A DNA stretch of 64,000 nucleotides from Siphonobacter sp047605205 (GTDB lineage: Bacteria; Bacteroidota; Bacteroidia; Cytophagales; Spirosomataceae). Positions 1 to 8,839 of this stretch are shown in pieces. Where the stretch lies: the NCBI GenBank assembly GCA_047605205.1, contig JASGGE010000004.1, positions 1 to 64,000 on the forward strand, given 5' to 3'. Numbering within the stretch: position 1 is the first letter of the stretch; each line of letters opens with the position of its first letter. The notes under the pieces are model-generated. The model was given only the letters and a program-made list of their open reading frames with translations, searched no databases and was not told the DNA's origin. The translations under genes were made by a program, and so were the position numbers.

Positions 1-298
1 ATAATTGCTAAAAAAATGGTTTGGGGGCGTTGGATCATAAACAAATCAAATGGGATATTCCATAACAAAGGTAATTCACAAAGTGCTTAAACCTCTAACT
101 TTCTCTTTTAATATAAGCTACCGGATTTCCCTCAGATCTTTTCTTATTCTAAACAATGTCAAAATTAAAACTAATTAGCATGTTTAATTACCATAAGAAA
201 AGTACTATTTATAGCTCTATAACTTGCTTGTTATCAATTAATTATATATTACTTACTTTTCTAATTATTTAGTTTTTAAAAAAATTTAAAGCCATAGC
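1..298. other. AT-rich intergenic stretch without a gene
   Basis: No reading frame with coding character was found on either strand. The stretch is very AT-rich and leads directly into the promoter of the tRNA-Gly gene. A gene whose end lies before the window could terminate here, but no clear hairpin with a T-run is visible. Confidence 0.5.
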
Positions 299-330
299 TT
301 GACAAACCCTTTTATAGAGTCCTATATTTG
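299..330 (+). promoter_or_regulatory. Bacteroidota-type promoter for tRNA-Gly/tRNA-Leu
   Basis: TTG at 299-301 and TATATTTG at 323-330 are separated by 21 bp. This matches the TTG...TAnnTTTG consensus of the Bacteroidota primary sigma factor. The tRNA-Gly gene begins about 33 bp after the -7 element. The same spacing and the identical -7 box occur upstream of the tRNA-His gene in this window, which supports the call. Confidence 0.75.
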
Positions 331-362
331 CAATCCCAAACGACGGGAAATGGCAATAACAA

Positions 363-435
363 GCGAAAGTAGCTCAGCTGGTAGAGCGCGACCTTGCCAA
401 GGTCGAGGTCGCGGGTTCGAACCCCGTCTTTCGCT
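363..435 (+). tRNA. tRNA-Gly (GCC anticodon)
   Basis: A full cloverleaf can be drawn. The acceptor stem pairs GCGAAAG (363-369) with CTTTCGC (428-434). The D arm is followed by the anticodon stem CGACC/GGTCG around the loop TTGCCAA, giving anticodon GCC. The T loop is TTCGAAC. The CCA end is not encoded. A T-tract terminator follows at once, so this tRNA may form its own transcript, with partial readthrough into tRNA-Leu. Confidence 0.95.
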
Positions 436-444
436 CGACAAGAT

Positions 445-469
445 GGCTCCGCAGGTCGGAGCCTTTTTT
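445..469 (+). terminator. intrinsic terminator after tRNA-Gly
   Basis: GGCTCC (445-450) pairs with GGAGCC (458-463) across a 7-nt loop and is followed by six T (464-469). Confidence 0.8.
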
Positions 470-476
470 GTAGGAT

Positions 477-561
477 GCCCGGGTGGTGGAATGGTAGACA
501 CGAAGGACTTAAAATCCTTTGGGCAGTAATGCCTGTACGAGTTCGAGTCTCGTCCTGGGTA
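477..561 (+). tRNA. tRNA-Leu (TAA anticodon)
   Basis: This is an 85-nt type II tRNA with a long variable arm. The acceptor stem GCCCGGG (477-483) pairs with CCTGGGT (554-560), including two G-U pairs. The anticodon stem AAGGA/TCCTT encloses CTTAAAA, giving anticodon TAA, which reads UUA/UUG leucine codons. The T loop TTCGAGT is present and CCA is not encoded. It lies just after the terminator of tRNA-Gly, and no separate strong promoter is seen between them. Confidence 0.93.
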
Positions 562-568
562 CTAAATA

Positions 569-600
569 AACGCTCTTAGTTTAATGCTAAGGGCGTTTTT
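569..600 (+). terminator. intrinsic terminator after tRNA-Leu
   Basis: A stem of about 11 bp with one G-T pair (AACGCTCTTAG with CTAAGGGCGTT) is followed by a T-run near 596-600. Confidence 0.75.
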
Positions 601-718
601 CGTTTGGAATGAGTCTGGTTAACCGGCTAAGTTCATGACCTCTTAGTTCTCCTGGAATGAAAATCATTTAATGGTAGGAAGCCGTCGAGCCGACTGACCG
701 ATCCCCTCCGACCAATTT

Positions 719-848
719 TCACTTACCTGTTTCTACGATTAGACCATCCATCGCGATGAAGTAGCCGTAGCTCTGAATTTTACCTGTCGCGTTCGTAAGC
801 TTCGATCGCCTGCATCATGTAATCAGCTTATACAAGGAGGTTATGCAT
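719..848 (-). pseudogene. candidate decayed small gene (about 43 codons)
   Basis: On the minus strand an ATG at 846-848 opens a frame that has TAA at its seventh codon, continues as protein-like sequence (ADYMMQAIEAYERDR), then needs a 1-base frame change to continue as KIQSYGYFIAMDGL up to TGA at 719-721. The 130-nt length fits one frameshift. It matches no family I recognise. Open stretches this short can arise by chance, so this is only a candidate relic. The rest of 601-875 holds nothing else I can support. Confidence 0.3.
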
Positions 849-875
849 GAAGCTGCTTATTGGCCAAAGAAGTGG

Positions 876-1322
876 TTAACTCACCGAAATAATGAAGGTA
901 GGTTTTCCTTTAAAAACAAACTGATCCCCTGCTTTTTTACCAATTAACTGGTTACCAATGGGTGAAGCCGGCGAAACTACCAGTATTCGTTGCTGTTCAA
1001 GCATAATTGCTCCGACACTGACTGCTATAAAAAAACAGTCGTCCTGAGTAGTAACTAACGCTCCTGGTTCTACTTTCTCTAAAGAAACTGCGGTGGGCAG
1101 ACGCTCCAGTTGTAAACGCTCAAGGCGGGCCAGTTCGTATTGCTGAGCGTGCCGATCTCGTTCATTTTGGGCCATTGCTCGGGCGGTTTCATATTTATCT
1201 CCAGCAGAACTTTTGCTTTCTTCATTTGCCGAAGCCTGTGCCGCCTGCATTGCATTCCAGGCTACCTGAACGCGTTCGTCTAGCATTTTTTTCAGGTGTT
1301 CGATAATCTGTAATTTCTGCAT
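876..1322 (-). CDS. GreA/GreB-like transcription elongation factor family protein
   Basis: The 148-aa protein has the two-part architecture of Gre factors. Residues about 1-75 form a charged helical hairpin, with a conserved-looking SSAGDKYETAR patch near 38-48. The C-terminal part carries the Gre-type FKBP-like motif SPASPIGNQLIGKKAGD (117-133). Gre factors bind the RNA polymerase secondary channel and stimulate cleavage of backtracked RNA. This divergent short form is widespread in Bacteroidota and is often misnamed 3-oxoacyl-ACP synthase. It lies downstream of the phosphohexomutase gene in the same direction, but a strong terminator hairpin abuts its start codon, so its expression is unusual (see findings). 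Family assignment is from motifs; RNAP regulation is inferred. Confidence 0.75.
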   Translation of the reverse strand: MQKLQIIEHLKKMLDERVQVAWNAMQAAQASANEESKSSAGDKYETARAMAQNERDRHAQQYELARLERLQLERLPTAVSLEKVEPGALVTTQDDCFFIAVSVGAIMLEQQRILVVSPASPIGNQLIGKKAGDQFVFKGKPTFIISVS

Positions 1323-1325
1323 AGT

Positions 1326-1359
1326 AAAAAAGGCTGACGGGTCCCCGTGCCCGTCAGCC
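1326..1359 (-). terminator. terminator hairpin between phosphohexomutase and Gre-like gene
   Basis: A perfect 10-bp stem (GGCTGACGGG 1332-1341 with CCCGTCAGCC 1350-1359) is followed on the minus strand by six T (1326-1331). The T-run ends three bases before the ATG of the Gre-like gene. Confidence 0.8.
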
Positions 1360-1383
1360 CACCTATTATAATGTTGGTAGCCC

Positions 1384-3141
1384 CTAATTCAGGCCTAGAT
1401 CTGCCTGAATTTGTTTTACTTTCCCCTTCAGAGCATCATATGTACTGTTAAAGTCCGTGGCATTTTTCAAAGGAGCATTGACAGAAACATAGAATTTTAT
1501 CTTGGGTTCGGTACCAGAAGGTCGGGCCGATACTTTTGTACCATCAGCTAAAATCAATTGAATAACATTTGATTTTTCAATACCCATGCCCACTTTGATT
1601 GGCGTTTCGGTACCTGTTGCTACTTCTTTTGATACTAGATTTTCATAGTCCAGAATAGTTACGGGTTTTGAGCCAGCCACTTCTGCAGGAGGATTATTGC
1701 GTAAATCGCTCATCATCTTCTTAATAGCATCGGCCCCTTCTTTGCCCTTTTTGGTTAGTGAAATAAGTCCTTCATAATAAAAGCCATTTTCTGAATACAT
1801 TTCCGTCAGCAGATCAAACAAGCTTAAGCCCTTGTCTTTGGCATACGCTGTTAACTCTGCAATCATAGCACACGAGGCAATAGCATCTTTATCCCGGACG
1901 GCATCTCCAATCAAATATCCGTAACTTTCTTCACCGCCGCCGATGAATTGCTCTTTTCCTTCCAGATCACGAATTACGCCAGCAATGTATTTAAAACCGG
2001 TCAGGGTATCGTAACATTTTACGCCGTAACGTTCACACATTTTGTTAATCAGGTCGGTCGTCACAATGGTTTTTGCAACGAATTCTTTCCCGACCAATTT
2101 ACCTGCTTCTTTCCAGGCACGTAACAGATAGAAGATCATCAAACTGGCCATCTGATTACCATTCAACAACTGCCATTCTCCCTCCGCATTTTTCACTGCA
2201 GTCCCTACCCGGTCAGCATCCGGATCAGTTGCCATAACCAGGTCAGCATCAATAGCTTTGGCCTGATTCATGGCCATAGTCATGGCCTCTGTTTCTTCCG
2301 GGTTTGGATAAACTACAGTAGGGAAATTACCATTCGGTGTGGCCTGCTCTTCGACAATATGTACATTGGTGAAACCGATTTTAGCCAATGCTTTAGGCAC
2401 CAGGGTAATGCCCGTTCCGTGAATAGGCGTGTAAACGATTTTAAGATCCTTTTGTCGATCAATCACGCCAGGGTTTACTACGTTTTTTACAATAACCTGC
2501 TCGAGGTATTGCTCATCTACTTCTTCACCAATGTGTTCAATCAACTCAGGGTTACCATTGAAGTTAATATCATCCACTGACTGAATGTTGTTAACCTCTG
2601 CAATAATGTTTTTGTCGTGAGGGGCTACTACCTGAGCTCCGTCATTCCAGTAGGCCTTATAACCATTGTATTCTTTAGGGTTATGCGAAGCAGTCACTAC
2701 TACCCCACTTTTGCATCCCAATAAACGAATGGTAAAAGATAATTCTGGCGTAGGGCGTAGCTCCTTGAAAAGGTATACCTTGATGCCATTTGCGGAAAAA
2801 ATGTCTGCTGTTACCTGAGCAAACTCAGGAGACATATTTCGACTATCGTGGGCAATGGCTACTTTGATTTCCTGGTTTGGGAAGCTTTTCTTTAAATAAT
2901 TGGCCAATCCCTGTGTGGCTGCCCCGACTGTATAACGATTCATACGGTTGGATCCTACACCGATCAGGCCGCGTAAGCCCCCGGTGCCAAATTCCAGGTC
3001 TTTATAAAAGGCATCCGTTAATTCTGTTTCGTTTCCTTCATCAATAAGTTTCTGAACGGCGGTTTTTGTTTCAGAATCATAATCGCCAGAAATCCAGCTT
3101 TTTGCTTTCTGATGGATGATTGAATCAAGTCCGTTTGACAT
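1384..3141 (-). CDS. phosphoglucomutase/phosphomannomutase
   Basis: This 585-aa cytosolic enzyme belongs to the alpha-D-phosphohexomutase superfamily and interconverts hexose 1- and 6-phosphates. All four signatures are present in order: the phosphoserine loop TASHNPKEYNG (150-160, Ser152 catalytic), the metal loop DPDADRVG (306-313), the sugar-specificity loop GGGEESYGYL (401-410) and the phosphate-binding loop RPSGTEPK (about 540-547). Length and the extended N-terminus match the PgcA/PGM2-type group. It would supply glucose-1-P or mannose-1-P for polysaccharide precursors; a mannose-1-P guanylyltransferase lies elsewhere in the window. Substrate preference cannot be read from the sequence. 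A terminator hairpin follows directly. Confidence 0.92.
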   Translation of the reverse strand: MSNGLDSIIHQKAKSWISGDYDSETKTAVQKLIDEGNETELTDAFYKDLEFGTGGLRGLIGVGSNRMNRYTVGAATQGLANYLKKSFPNQEIKVAIAHDSRNMSPEFAQVTADIFSANGIKVYLFKELRPTPELSFTIRLLGCKSGVVVTASHNPKEYNGYKAYWNDGAQVVAPHDKNIIAEVNNIQSVDDINFNGNPELIEHIGEEVDEQYLEQVIVKNVVNPGVIDRQKDLKIVYTPIHGTGITLVPKALAKIGFTNVHIVEEQATPNGNFPTVVYPNPEETEAMTMAMNQAKAIDADLVMATDPDADRVGTAVKNAEGEWQLLNGNQMASLMIFYLLRAWKEAGKLVGKEFVAKTIVTTDLINKMCERYGVKCYDTLTGFKYIAGVIRDLEGKEQFIGGGEESYGYLIGDAVRDKDAIASCAMIAELTAYAKDKGLSLFDLLTEMYSENGFYYEGLISLTKKGKEGADAIKKMMSDLRNNPPAEVAGSKPVTILDYENLVSKEVATGTETPIKVGMGIEKSNVIQLILADGTKVSARPSGTEPKIKFYVSVNAPLKNATDFNSTYDALKGKVKQIQADLGLN

Positions 3142-3530
3142 AATAAATCAAGATTGTTAAATATGAGCTTACTATTAAAGAAACCAGGAATCGTTTGGTC
3201 CTGAATTACAAAAACTGAAAATTTTCTTTTTGTACTAGTAAGGGGCTTCTTACTAATAAATAGGATACAATCTTACACTGATTTTTAGCAGTGATGCAAA
3301 CAATTTCCACTTTCCTGAAAAAAATTTCATCTTCTTGAAATCCAGGGCTCTTCTAATCCCGTTTATATGCTTGAAATAAATAATCCGAACCATTACTTAA
3401 AAACGGTCTTTAAAGACGATACACCCTTACCCGTATCTCTTTTTCCGCCAAACTCAACTTTTCAATCGAATTCATGATCTGTGCTTTCAAGCACATGTGT
3501 TTAACCCTTATCTTTTGTTTTTAAATCATT
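3142..3530. other. divergent intergenic region with promoter-like elements
   Basis: This 389-bp region separates two divergent genes and shows no convincing coding frame. A TATCTTTTG box lies at 3509-3517, 14 bp before the plus-strand gene, with a short palindrome (GTGCTTTCAAGCAC, 3481-3494) where the -33 element would sit. A 7-bp inverted repeat TAGTAAG/CTTACTA lies near 3236-3258. The assignments are tentative. Confidence 0.4.
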
Positions 3531-4484
3531 ATGGAGACTTCAAATCAAAGCAAATCATCGAGTGGCATCTGGGGTGCTGCTTTTGCAGTTATGTTAGCTA
3601 TTTCTGGTGTTTTAGGCTTTTTGCTTTTCCAGGAAAAACAAGAAACGGATAAACAGTCGACCGAAATTAGCGTAAAAGCACGTGATCTCGTCTTAACGCA
3701 CACGAAACTCGACTCTATCTCCCGCGAGCTGGATGCGAAAATTGCTCAGGTACAGCAATTAGGCGGTAACATTGAAGAGCTGCAGCAATTGAAAAAGCAA
3801 CTTGAATCAGACAAAGCTAATTTGCTAAAAACCAAGAATGTTTCAATTGCCAAGTACGAACGTAAGATTAAGGAATACGAAGCTATTCTGACTCAGAAAG
3901 ACGAAGAAATTGCCCATCTGCAGGAAGAAAATGGCCAGTTAACCAATCAAAACCAGCAGTTAACTCAGGAGAATACCACTATCAAGACTGATCTGGACAA
4001 TACCCGTCGTTCGTATAGTGATACCGTAAGTAACCTGAAAACTGTAAATCAGGACTTGAATAACAAAGTAACGATTGGTGCTGCCCTGCGTGCTGAAAAT
4101 GTTAAGGTATTAGCCGTCAATAAACGGGGAAAAGAGCGTTCTAATGACGAGAACGAATACCGTGGCAAACGCGTAGATAAAATCAAAGTTGCGTTTACGC
4201 TGGCTCCTAATCCTTTAACAAAAGAAGAGCAAAAAGACATTGTACTTCGTGTAGTTGACCCTGAAGGGGCTGTTTTATCAGATACTCAAACAGGTTCGGG
4301 TATCTTTAACTACCAAGGCAAAGAAATGCAATATACCTACAAGCAACCGGTTAAATATTCGAACAATCGCCCTGTAGTAGAAATGTTGTATACCCGCGGA
4401 CAGTCTTACAAAAAAGGTAAATACAATGTTGAATTGTATGCCGAAGGTTTCAAAATTGGCCAGGGTGAATTCGTAGTTCGTTAA
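3531..4484 (+). CDS. membrane-anchored coiled-coil protein, conserved in Bacteroidota
   Basis: This 317-aa protein has a short cytosolic N-terminus, one transmembrane helix (about 13-34) and a long coiled coil (about 40-185) rich in E, K, Q and heptad leucines. A compact C-terminal beta-type domain (about 195-317) begins with VKVLAVNKRGKE. The topology suggests anchoring in the inner membrane with the coiled coil and C-terminal domain in the periplasm. Such proteins are often labelled SMC-like only because of the coiled coil; no ATPase motif is present. I do not recognise a defined function. It is a single gene ending in a bidirectional terminator shared with the convergent ligase gene. Confidence 0.7.
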   Translation: METSNQSKSSSGIWGAAFAVMLAISGVLGFLLFQEKQETDKQSTEISVKARDLVLTHTKLDSISRELDAKIAQVQQLGGNIEELQQLKKQLESDKANLLKTKNVSIAKYERKIKEYEAILTQKDEEIAHLQEENGQLTNQNQQLTQENTTIKTDLDNTRRSYSDTVSNLKTVNQDLNNKVTIGAALRAENVKVLAVNKRGKERSNDENEYRGKRVDKIKVAFTLAPNPLTKEEQKDIVLRVVDPEGAVLSDTQTGSGIFNYQGKEMQYTYKQPVKYSNNRPVVEMLYTRGQSYKKGKYNVELYAEGFKIGQGEFVVR

Positions 4485-4500
4485 CAATTATATAGCTGTT

Positions 4501-4536
4501 AACAAAAACGCCATCCAATTGGATGGCGTTTTTGTT
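4501..4536. terminator. bidirectional terminator
   Basis: A perfect 18-bp palindrome (AACAAAAACGCCATCCAA and its complement) has an A-run on one side and a T-run on the other. It lies between convergent genes ending at 4484 and 4546. Confidence 0.85.
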
Positions 4537-4545
4537 GTTACTTTT

Positions 4546-6237
4546 CTAAATAATTCCTGTAATAAACGCAGTTACTTGCTTTGCGTTTTGCCGGCATTCT
4601 TCAATAAGCGGGTGCACGGGTTCATGCAGAGCACTTAGCAAATCCGGAATGGTTGCCTTTGCCATATGGGTAGCATCTAGCGTATATTTTCCTTCTTCAG
4701 GATGATTTAATACCGGCACAGGCTGGATAGTAGCCGAACTGGTCAGGTTATTATATTGTTTCTTAACCGCATCAAAAGCTGCTTCAGTTGGCTCAAAGAG
4801 AATCTCCTGTTTTTCTTTTACCCTCAGATTTTTCTGTTCAATACTGCGGTCTAATTCGGCCAGCAGTAATCTGAATACTGCGGTAAATTTCCCAGTACGA
4901 ATCCGCTCACGTAAAGAAAAACGAATAAAATAGGTTAAGGAATCCGTAATGTTAAAGCCAATCTCGGCCATTTGTTTAAAGATGAAAGAAGCAGGTGACA
5001 TTCCCGGTAAGGTATTAGGGTCATGTAGGATAACATCTCCTTCGGGTGTCAGGAAACCATCAATTCGTACACAAGCTCCAAACCGGAACAAATGAAAAAC
5101 TTCTTTTACCTGAGCATGTACTTTCTGGTTATTTTCCAGACTAGTGCGGATCGGGATGCTCTTACGGGTAGTATTTTTCAAGTATTTCGTTTCAAAATCA
5201 AAAACGGTAGTGTCGTCTTCCTTGATAACTTCAGAAGGCGGCAATGCTAATGGGTTGCCGTCGAGATCCTGAATGACCCCGCAGCTAAATTCCTGCCCAT
5301 TTACAAAGCTTTCAAAAAGTACGGCATCTTCGGCATGAATAGAACTTAGCGGGGCGGCTTGCTCTGTTTGAGTAAAGTACGTATCCAGTTTTTCCCAAAG
5401 TTCTTGTGGATGATAGATTAACTCCCCTTCATTAAATACAACCGGAAAAGCAATGCCTTCATCTAGGTTCGCAATTCGTTGCAGGCGTTTTCCCTTTTCT
5501 TCATCATTGTAGGCAGCCCACTCGGCTTTCGTGATCTGTAGTTGAAAAAAACTCTGACGTACCGAACGTTCAAACTCTTCGAGCTCATCCTTACGTACGA
5601 ATGTTACACCAATGGATGACCCCTGATGCGGAGCTTTACAAACAAATGGAATACCCACCTGAGCTTTTACTTCTTCAAACAGAACGCCTTTATCAGTCTT
5701 ATCCCACTGCTCTTTCGATAAGGAATAAATGCGTTTTTTTAATCCGACTGTACATTGCAGCAATTCGTTTTGGGCGATTTTATCAATTCCAATTCCTGAG
5801 CCCATCAATCCTGAGCCATAATAAGGAATACCATACCATTCTAACAATCCTTGAATGGCTCCGTCTTCAAGTTGAGGCCCGTGAACAATCAGGAAGGCAA
5901 AATCAACGTATTGCTTGAGTTCATGTGGGTAGACCCGGGTACCCACTTCCGCAATCATGGCCTTTTCTGCTTCAGGAGTCAGGTTTAATGATTCTTCATA
6001 TACTCGAAAAGGATATTTACCCTCAGATAAGAATGACTTGGGTGGATAAAAATCACGCAGGGAAGCGGCCTCCATGAATTTTGTATCCAAAAGAATGAAA
6101 TTACCTCGCCCGTCAATAAATACCGGAACGGGTGTGAACAAAGCCTGATCAAGTCCAGCAAAAGTTGTCTTGCTCCCCAGGAACGAAATTTCCCGCTCAC
6201 GGGCCGGGCCACCGAAGAAAATACCAATCCGCAGCAA
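4546..6237 (-). CDS. D-alanine--D-alanine ligase family protein (ATP-grasp)
   Basis: The 563-aa protein begins with the Ddl-like nucleotide motif FFGGPAREREIS (7-18), where canonical Ddl has GGxSxEHxVS. Further ATP-grasp features are HGPQLEDGAIQGLLE (119-133), KAPHQGSSIGV (201-211), RIDGF (391-395) and the metal/substrate loop DPNTLPGMSPAS (406-417, usually E-x-N-T-x-P-G). The family joins two D-alanines for peptidoglycan. This form is much longer than classical Ddl (about 310-360 aa), with extra segments and a 130-residue C-terminal extension, and is a second Ddl-like type found in Bacteroidota. Whether it makes D-Ala-D-Ala or another dipeptide is open. It is probably monocistronic. Confidence 0.8.
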   Translation of the reverse strand: MLRIGIFFGGPAREREISFLGSKTTFAGLDQALFTPVPVFIDGRGNFILLDTKFMEAASLRDFYPPKSFLSEGKYPFRVYEESLNLTPEAEKAMIAEVGTRVYPHELKQYVDFAFLIVHGPQLEDGAIQGLLEWYGIPYYGSGLMGSGIGIDKIAQNELLQCTVGLKKRIYSLSKEQWDKTDKGVLFEEVKAQVGIPFVCKAPHQGSSIGVTFVRKDELEEFERSVRQSFFQLQITKAEWAAYNDEEKGKRLQRIANLDEGIAFPVVFNEGELIYHPQELWEKLDTYFTQTEQAAPLSSIHAEDAVLFESFVNGQEFSCGVIQDLDGNPLALPPSEVIKEDDTTVFDFETKYLKNTTRKSIPIRTSLENNQKVHAQVKEVFHLFRFGACVRIDGFLTPEGDVILHDPNTLPGMSPASFIFKQMAEIGFNITDSLTYFIRFSLRERIRTGKFTAVFRLLLAELDRSIEQKNLRVKEKQEILFEPTEAAFDAVKKQYNNLTSSATIQPVPVLNHPEEGKYTLDATHMAKATIPDLLSALHEPVHPLIEECRQNAKQVTAFITGII

Positions 6238-6410
6238 TGTAATATCAGTTTAAGTTAAAAGACCATCAGGGTACGATCCCTTTACCGCCCGAAGTTACAA
6301 AGCCTGTGAAATTTGTTACGAAAAGTTTTCAGATGTATGGATATAAAAATGCCCCCAGAGTATAACTAACAATACTGCCGGAGGCACCACACAAATGATT
6401 AATTAAAATA

Positions 6411-7013
6411 TTACTGATGACGCACCAGCAGCTTTTTCGTTGCCAGTGTTTTTCCTTCAATAGATAACTGGTAGAAATACATATTATTAGGAAGGTTCGC
6501 CACCGTTATTTTATGACGGTGTTCAGAACGATCCAAAGTAAAATCCCCCATTTGCATGCCTAGTGGGCTGTAGAGCGTGATTTTAGCATTTGTCACGTCT
6601 GAAGACAGATTGTAATCTATATATACGTAATCATTGGCCGGATTAGGATATAAGTTCGAAACCGAAATTTTATCACTGATATACATCCGATCAATGTTCA
6701 AATTCGTATCTTCCTCAACGCGGCTAAGCTCTGTACTAGCCGAAGCTACACTTTGTTCGTTCGTTTTTTGCTTGGTTCCCTGTCTGGCAATCGTACGAAA
6801 ATATTCATTGACCGCCGTTGAACGGTTGAGCTTTACTTCACGGGTTGCTTGTGTTTTTGCTAATACAAATGGGCTTAGGCGAGTAGTGGTTTTTGCTTTA
6901 GGCTTAATATCCAATCTACTACGCTTGGGTTCACTCTGGGCAGCTGCTTGTTCTGCCCCTAAAAGGGTCAGTAGCAGAGTGATACCAAACAAAAAAAGTA
7001 TAGTGTGTTTCAT
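6411..7013 (-). CDS. secreted protein with type IX secretion C-terminal sorting domain
   Basis: I chose the ATG at 7011-7013 because it begins a good signal peptide (basic start, hydrophobic core, cleavage near AEQAAAQS); the frame is open upstream to 7097. The mature middle part is short, basic and low in recognisable structure. The last 80 residues form a T9SS type A sorting domain: NLYPNPANDYVYIDY near the start, ITLYSPLGMQM in the middle and a KKLLVRHQ end. After Sec export such a domain directs transport through the outer membrane by the type IX system. Nearly the whole protein is signal plus sorting domain, so its own role is unclear. Confidence 0.8.
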   Translation of the reverse strand: MKHTILFLFGITLLLTLLGAEQAAAQSEPKRSRLDIKPKAKTTTRLSPFVLAKTQATREVKLNRSTAVNEYFRTIARQGTKQKTNEQSVASASTELSRVEEDTNLNIDRMYISDKISVSNLYPNPANDYVYIDYNLSSDVTNAKITLYSPLGMQMGDFTLDRSEHRHKITVANLPNNMYFYQLSIEGKTLATKKLLVRHQ

Positions 7014-7189
7014 ATAAATTTTTACTGAGAATATAGCTGCCTGTTGAACTAGAAAACAAATGTAGGCAGATATGATTGATAACCAAGTTTTTAACAAGCT
7101 TTAACATTCAATTCCTGAGCGACCGGTCTGTTTTTTTCAGTTTAGTGCTCAAAAAATTATGCCAAAACGTACAATAAAAAGACTCCTTT

Positions 7190-8803
7190 CTAATTATTAC
7201 TCTTCTTGTCCTTCAATACCTCTATACGTGTTATAGGCTGAGAGCGTGGCAAAAGTTTACTGTTTTTATCTATTCTTAATACTTTTGCTCTAGTGGGCCG
7301 ATCTTTACTTCGCCAGATAAAGCCATCCAGCTCACGGTTATCAGTATTGACATCTTTAGGCGGCCGCAAAACTCCATCCGGGCTTCCTAAAAAGGCAATC
7401 TGCTTTACCTGATTATTTTTAAAGTGCAGTCGCATTTTTGCTGCCTGCACGTAATTCATTCCAATAGTTTTTTTGTCTTCCTTTCGGGCAAAATAAATAC
7501 TTTCTCCGTTCCCCTCTACTAACGTTGTATTTAGCTGGCCTTCGGCGTCAAACCGTACGGTAATATGCCTTCCTTTAACCTGATTAAATAATTCCAGTGT
7601 ATCACGAGCAATTACAAATGCTCTGCGATTCAGGTACATCGTTCGTAACTTATTATTAACCATTTTAGCGAAAATGGTATCTGCCTCTGACTGATTCTGA
7701 TTATTCCAGAGCACTGGTTTTTTATAAAAGCTAATCAGTGAATCGGCCATATTATAGACAAGCGAATCACACTTACCCTGCATATCCGTTCGGAAAAGCA
7801 AGACGTTTTTAATAGCCGTAAGCCGTTGTGTTGTATCTTTCAGCCCTCGAATTTCTTCAGATATTAAGGTGTCGGCAGACAAAAAGAGGGTATCCTTTAC
7901 AAAAAATTTTTGCATAACCGCATCACCATATATTCTGGATATCCCCGTTTTACCGTAATATCGACCTATTTGACCGATTAATAACACACTGTCTTTTTTA
8001 GATATCATCACAACATTTCCACGAGCAATCCCGATTTGAGTTGGGGTGTCGTAAAAAAGGGTATCTCCAATCAATTCATAATTGGGTGTTTTTACGGTTG
8101 ATCGACCAAGAAAATTGGAAATACGGGTATTGAGGTTGTAAGAACCTGACTTAGTTAACAAGGTATCTTTAGGGGCCGTGGGTTCTTTTTTCTTGGATAT
8201 AATTTTAGTAGGGGCAATAAAGTATACGTCTTTTGACAGGGTACTATACCTGAGCGAATCAGCATATAAGTCCGTCTCCGGACTATTGACTTTTACATTC
8301 TTATAAAAATTAAAAAGTTTTGTCTGGGTGTTGTAATAGCCTTCTTTGCTAACGAGCGTAGTTTTTTTATCATATACCGTACCACCAACATTATAACTGG
8401 CTATTCGGGTATTCATGTCATAGTCCAGTCGGCGTGTTTTCAGGGTAGAGACTTTGTCATTCAGAATTACCGTACGGCCCGTTACCTTTGCCAAACGCGT
8501 AGTGGCAAAATACATGGCGGTGTCTCCAGTTAGTGTTAGGCTATCTCCCTGTAGAATTTTTACATTGCCATAAGCCTCCACTACATTGATCAGATCGTTC
8601 TTTTTCGCGAAATGGCATAATAAAATGACGTTACCCTGACGCAACCGCACATTTCCCTGTAGAAATGTTGAACCAATTGTTTGATCTACCCAAAGCGAAT
8701 CAGAATGATCAATATCTACAATTTTGGGGGCAGGGGTTTGTCCCCAACCCAACAGAGGAAGGAATAAAAGAAATCCCAGGAAGTAGCGTTGCCAGCGTTT
8801 CAT
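7190..8803 (-). CDS. OstA/LptA-like organic solvent tolerance domain protein
   Basis: From the ATG at 8801-8803 the product is about 537 aa with a signal peptide ending near LLGWGQTP. The rest is a long series of beta-rich repeats of the OstA/LptA/LptD-N type, such as GNVRLRQGNVILLC, GTVYDKKTTLVSKEGYY and ARGNVVMISKKDSVLL. OstA-like beta-jellyroll proteins carry lipopolysaccharide across the periplasm. Members of this size are standard in Bacteroidota. The gene is divergent from tilS with only 36 bp between start codons, so any promoter must lie partly inside the neighbouring gene. A periplasmic role in LPS transport is inferred from family. Confidence 0.82.
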   Translation of the reverse strand: MKRWQRYFLGFLLFLPLLGWGQTPAPKIVDIDHSDSLWVDQTIGSTFLQGNVRLRQGNVILLCHFAKKNDLINVVEAYGNVKILQGDSLTLTGDTAMYFATTRLAKVTGRTVILNDKVSTLKTRRLDYDMNTRIASYNVGGTVYDKKTTLVSKEGYYNTQTKLFNFYKNVKVNSPETDLYADSLRYSTLSKDVYFIAPTKIISKKKEPTAPKDTLLTKSGSYNLNTRISNFLGRSTVKTPNYELIGDTLFYDTPTQIGIARGNVVMISKKDSVLLIGQIGRYYGKTGISRIYGDAVMQKFFVKDTLFLSADTLISEEIRGLKDTTQRLTAIKNVLLFRTDMQGKCDSLVYNMADSLISFYKKPVLWNNQNQSEADTIFAKMVNNKLRTMYLNRRAFVIARDTLELFNQVKGRHITVRFDAEGQLNTTLVEGNGESIYFARKEDKKTIGMNYVQAAKMRLHFKNNQVKQIAFLGSPDGVLRPPKDVNTDNRELDGFIWRSKDRPTRAKVLRIDKNSKLLPRSQPITRIEVLKDKKSNN

Positions 8804-8839
8804 ATTCAAATTGTACCACAAAACTAACCATTCCCAATT

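Noticed and set aside
299..579. Open frames of 76 and 61 aa across the tRNA-Gly and tRNA-Leu genes
   Set aside because: They run through two complete tRNA cloverleaves and a terminator; the starting TTG is the -33 element of the promoter.
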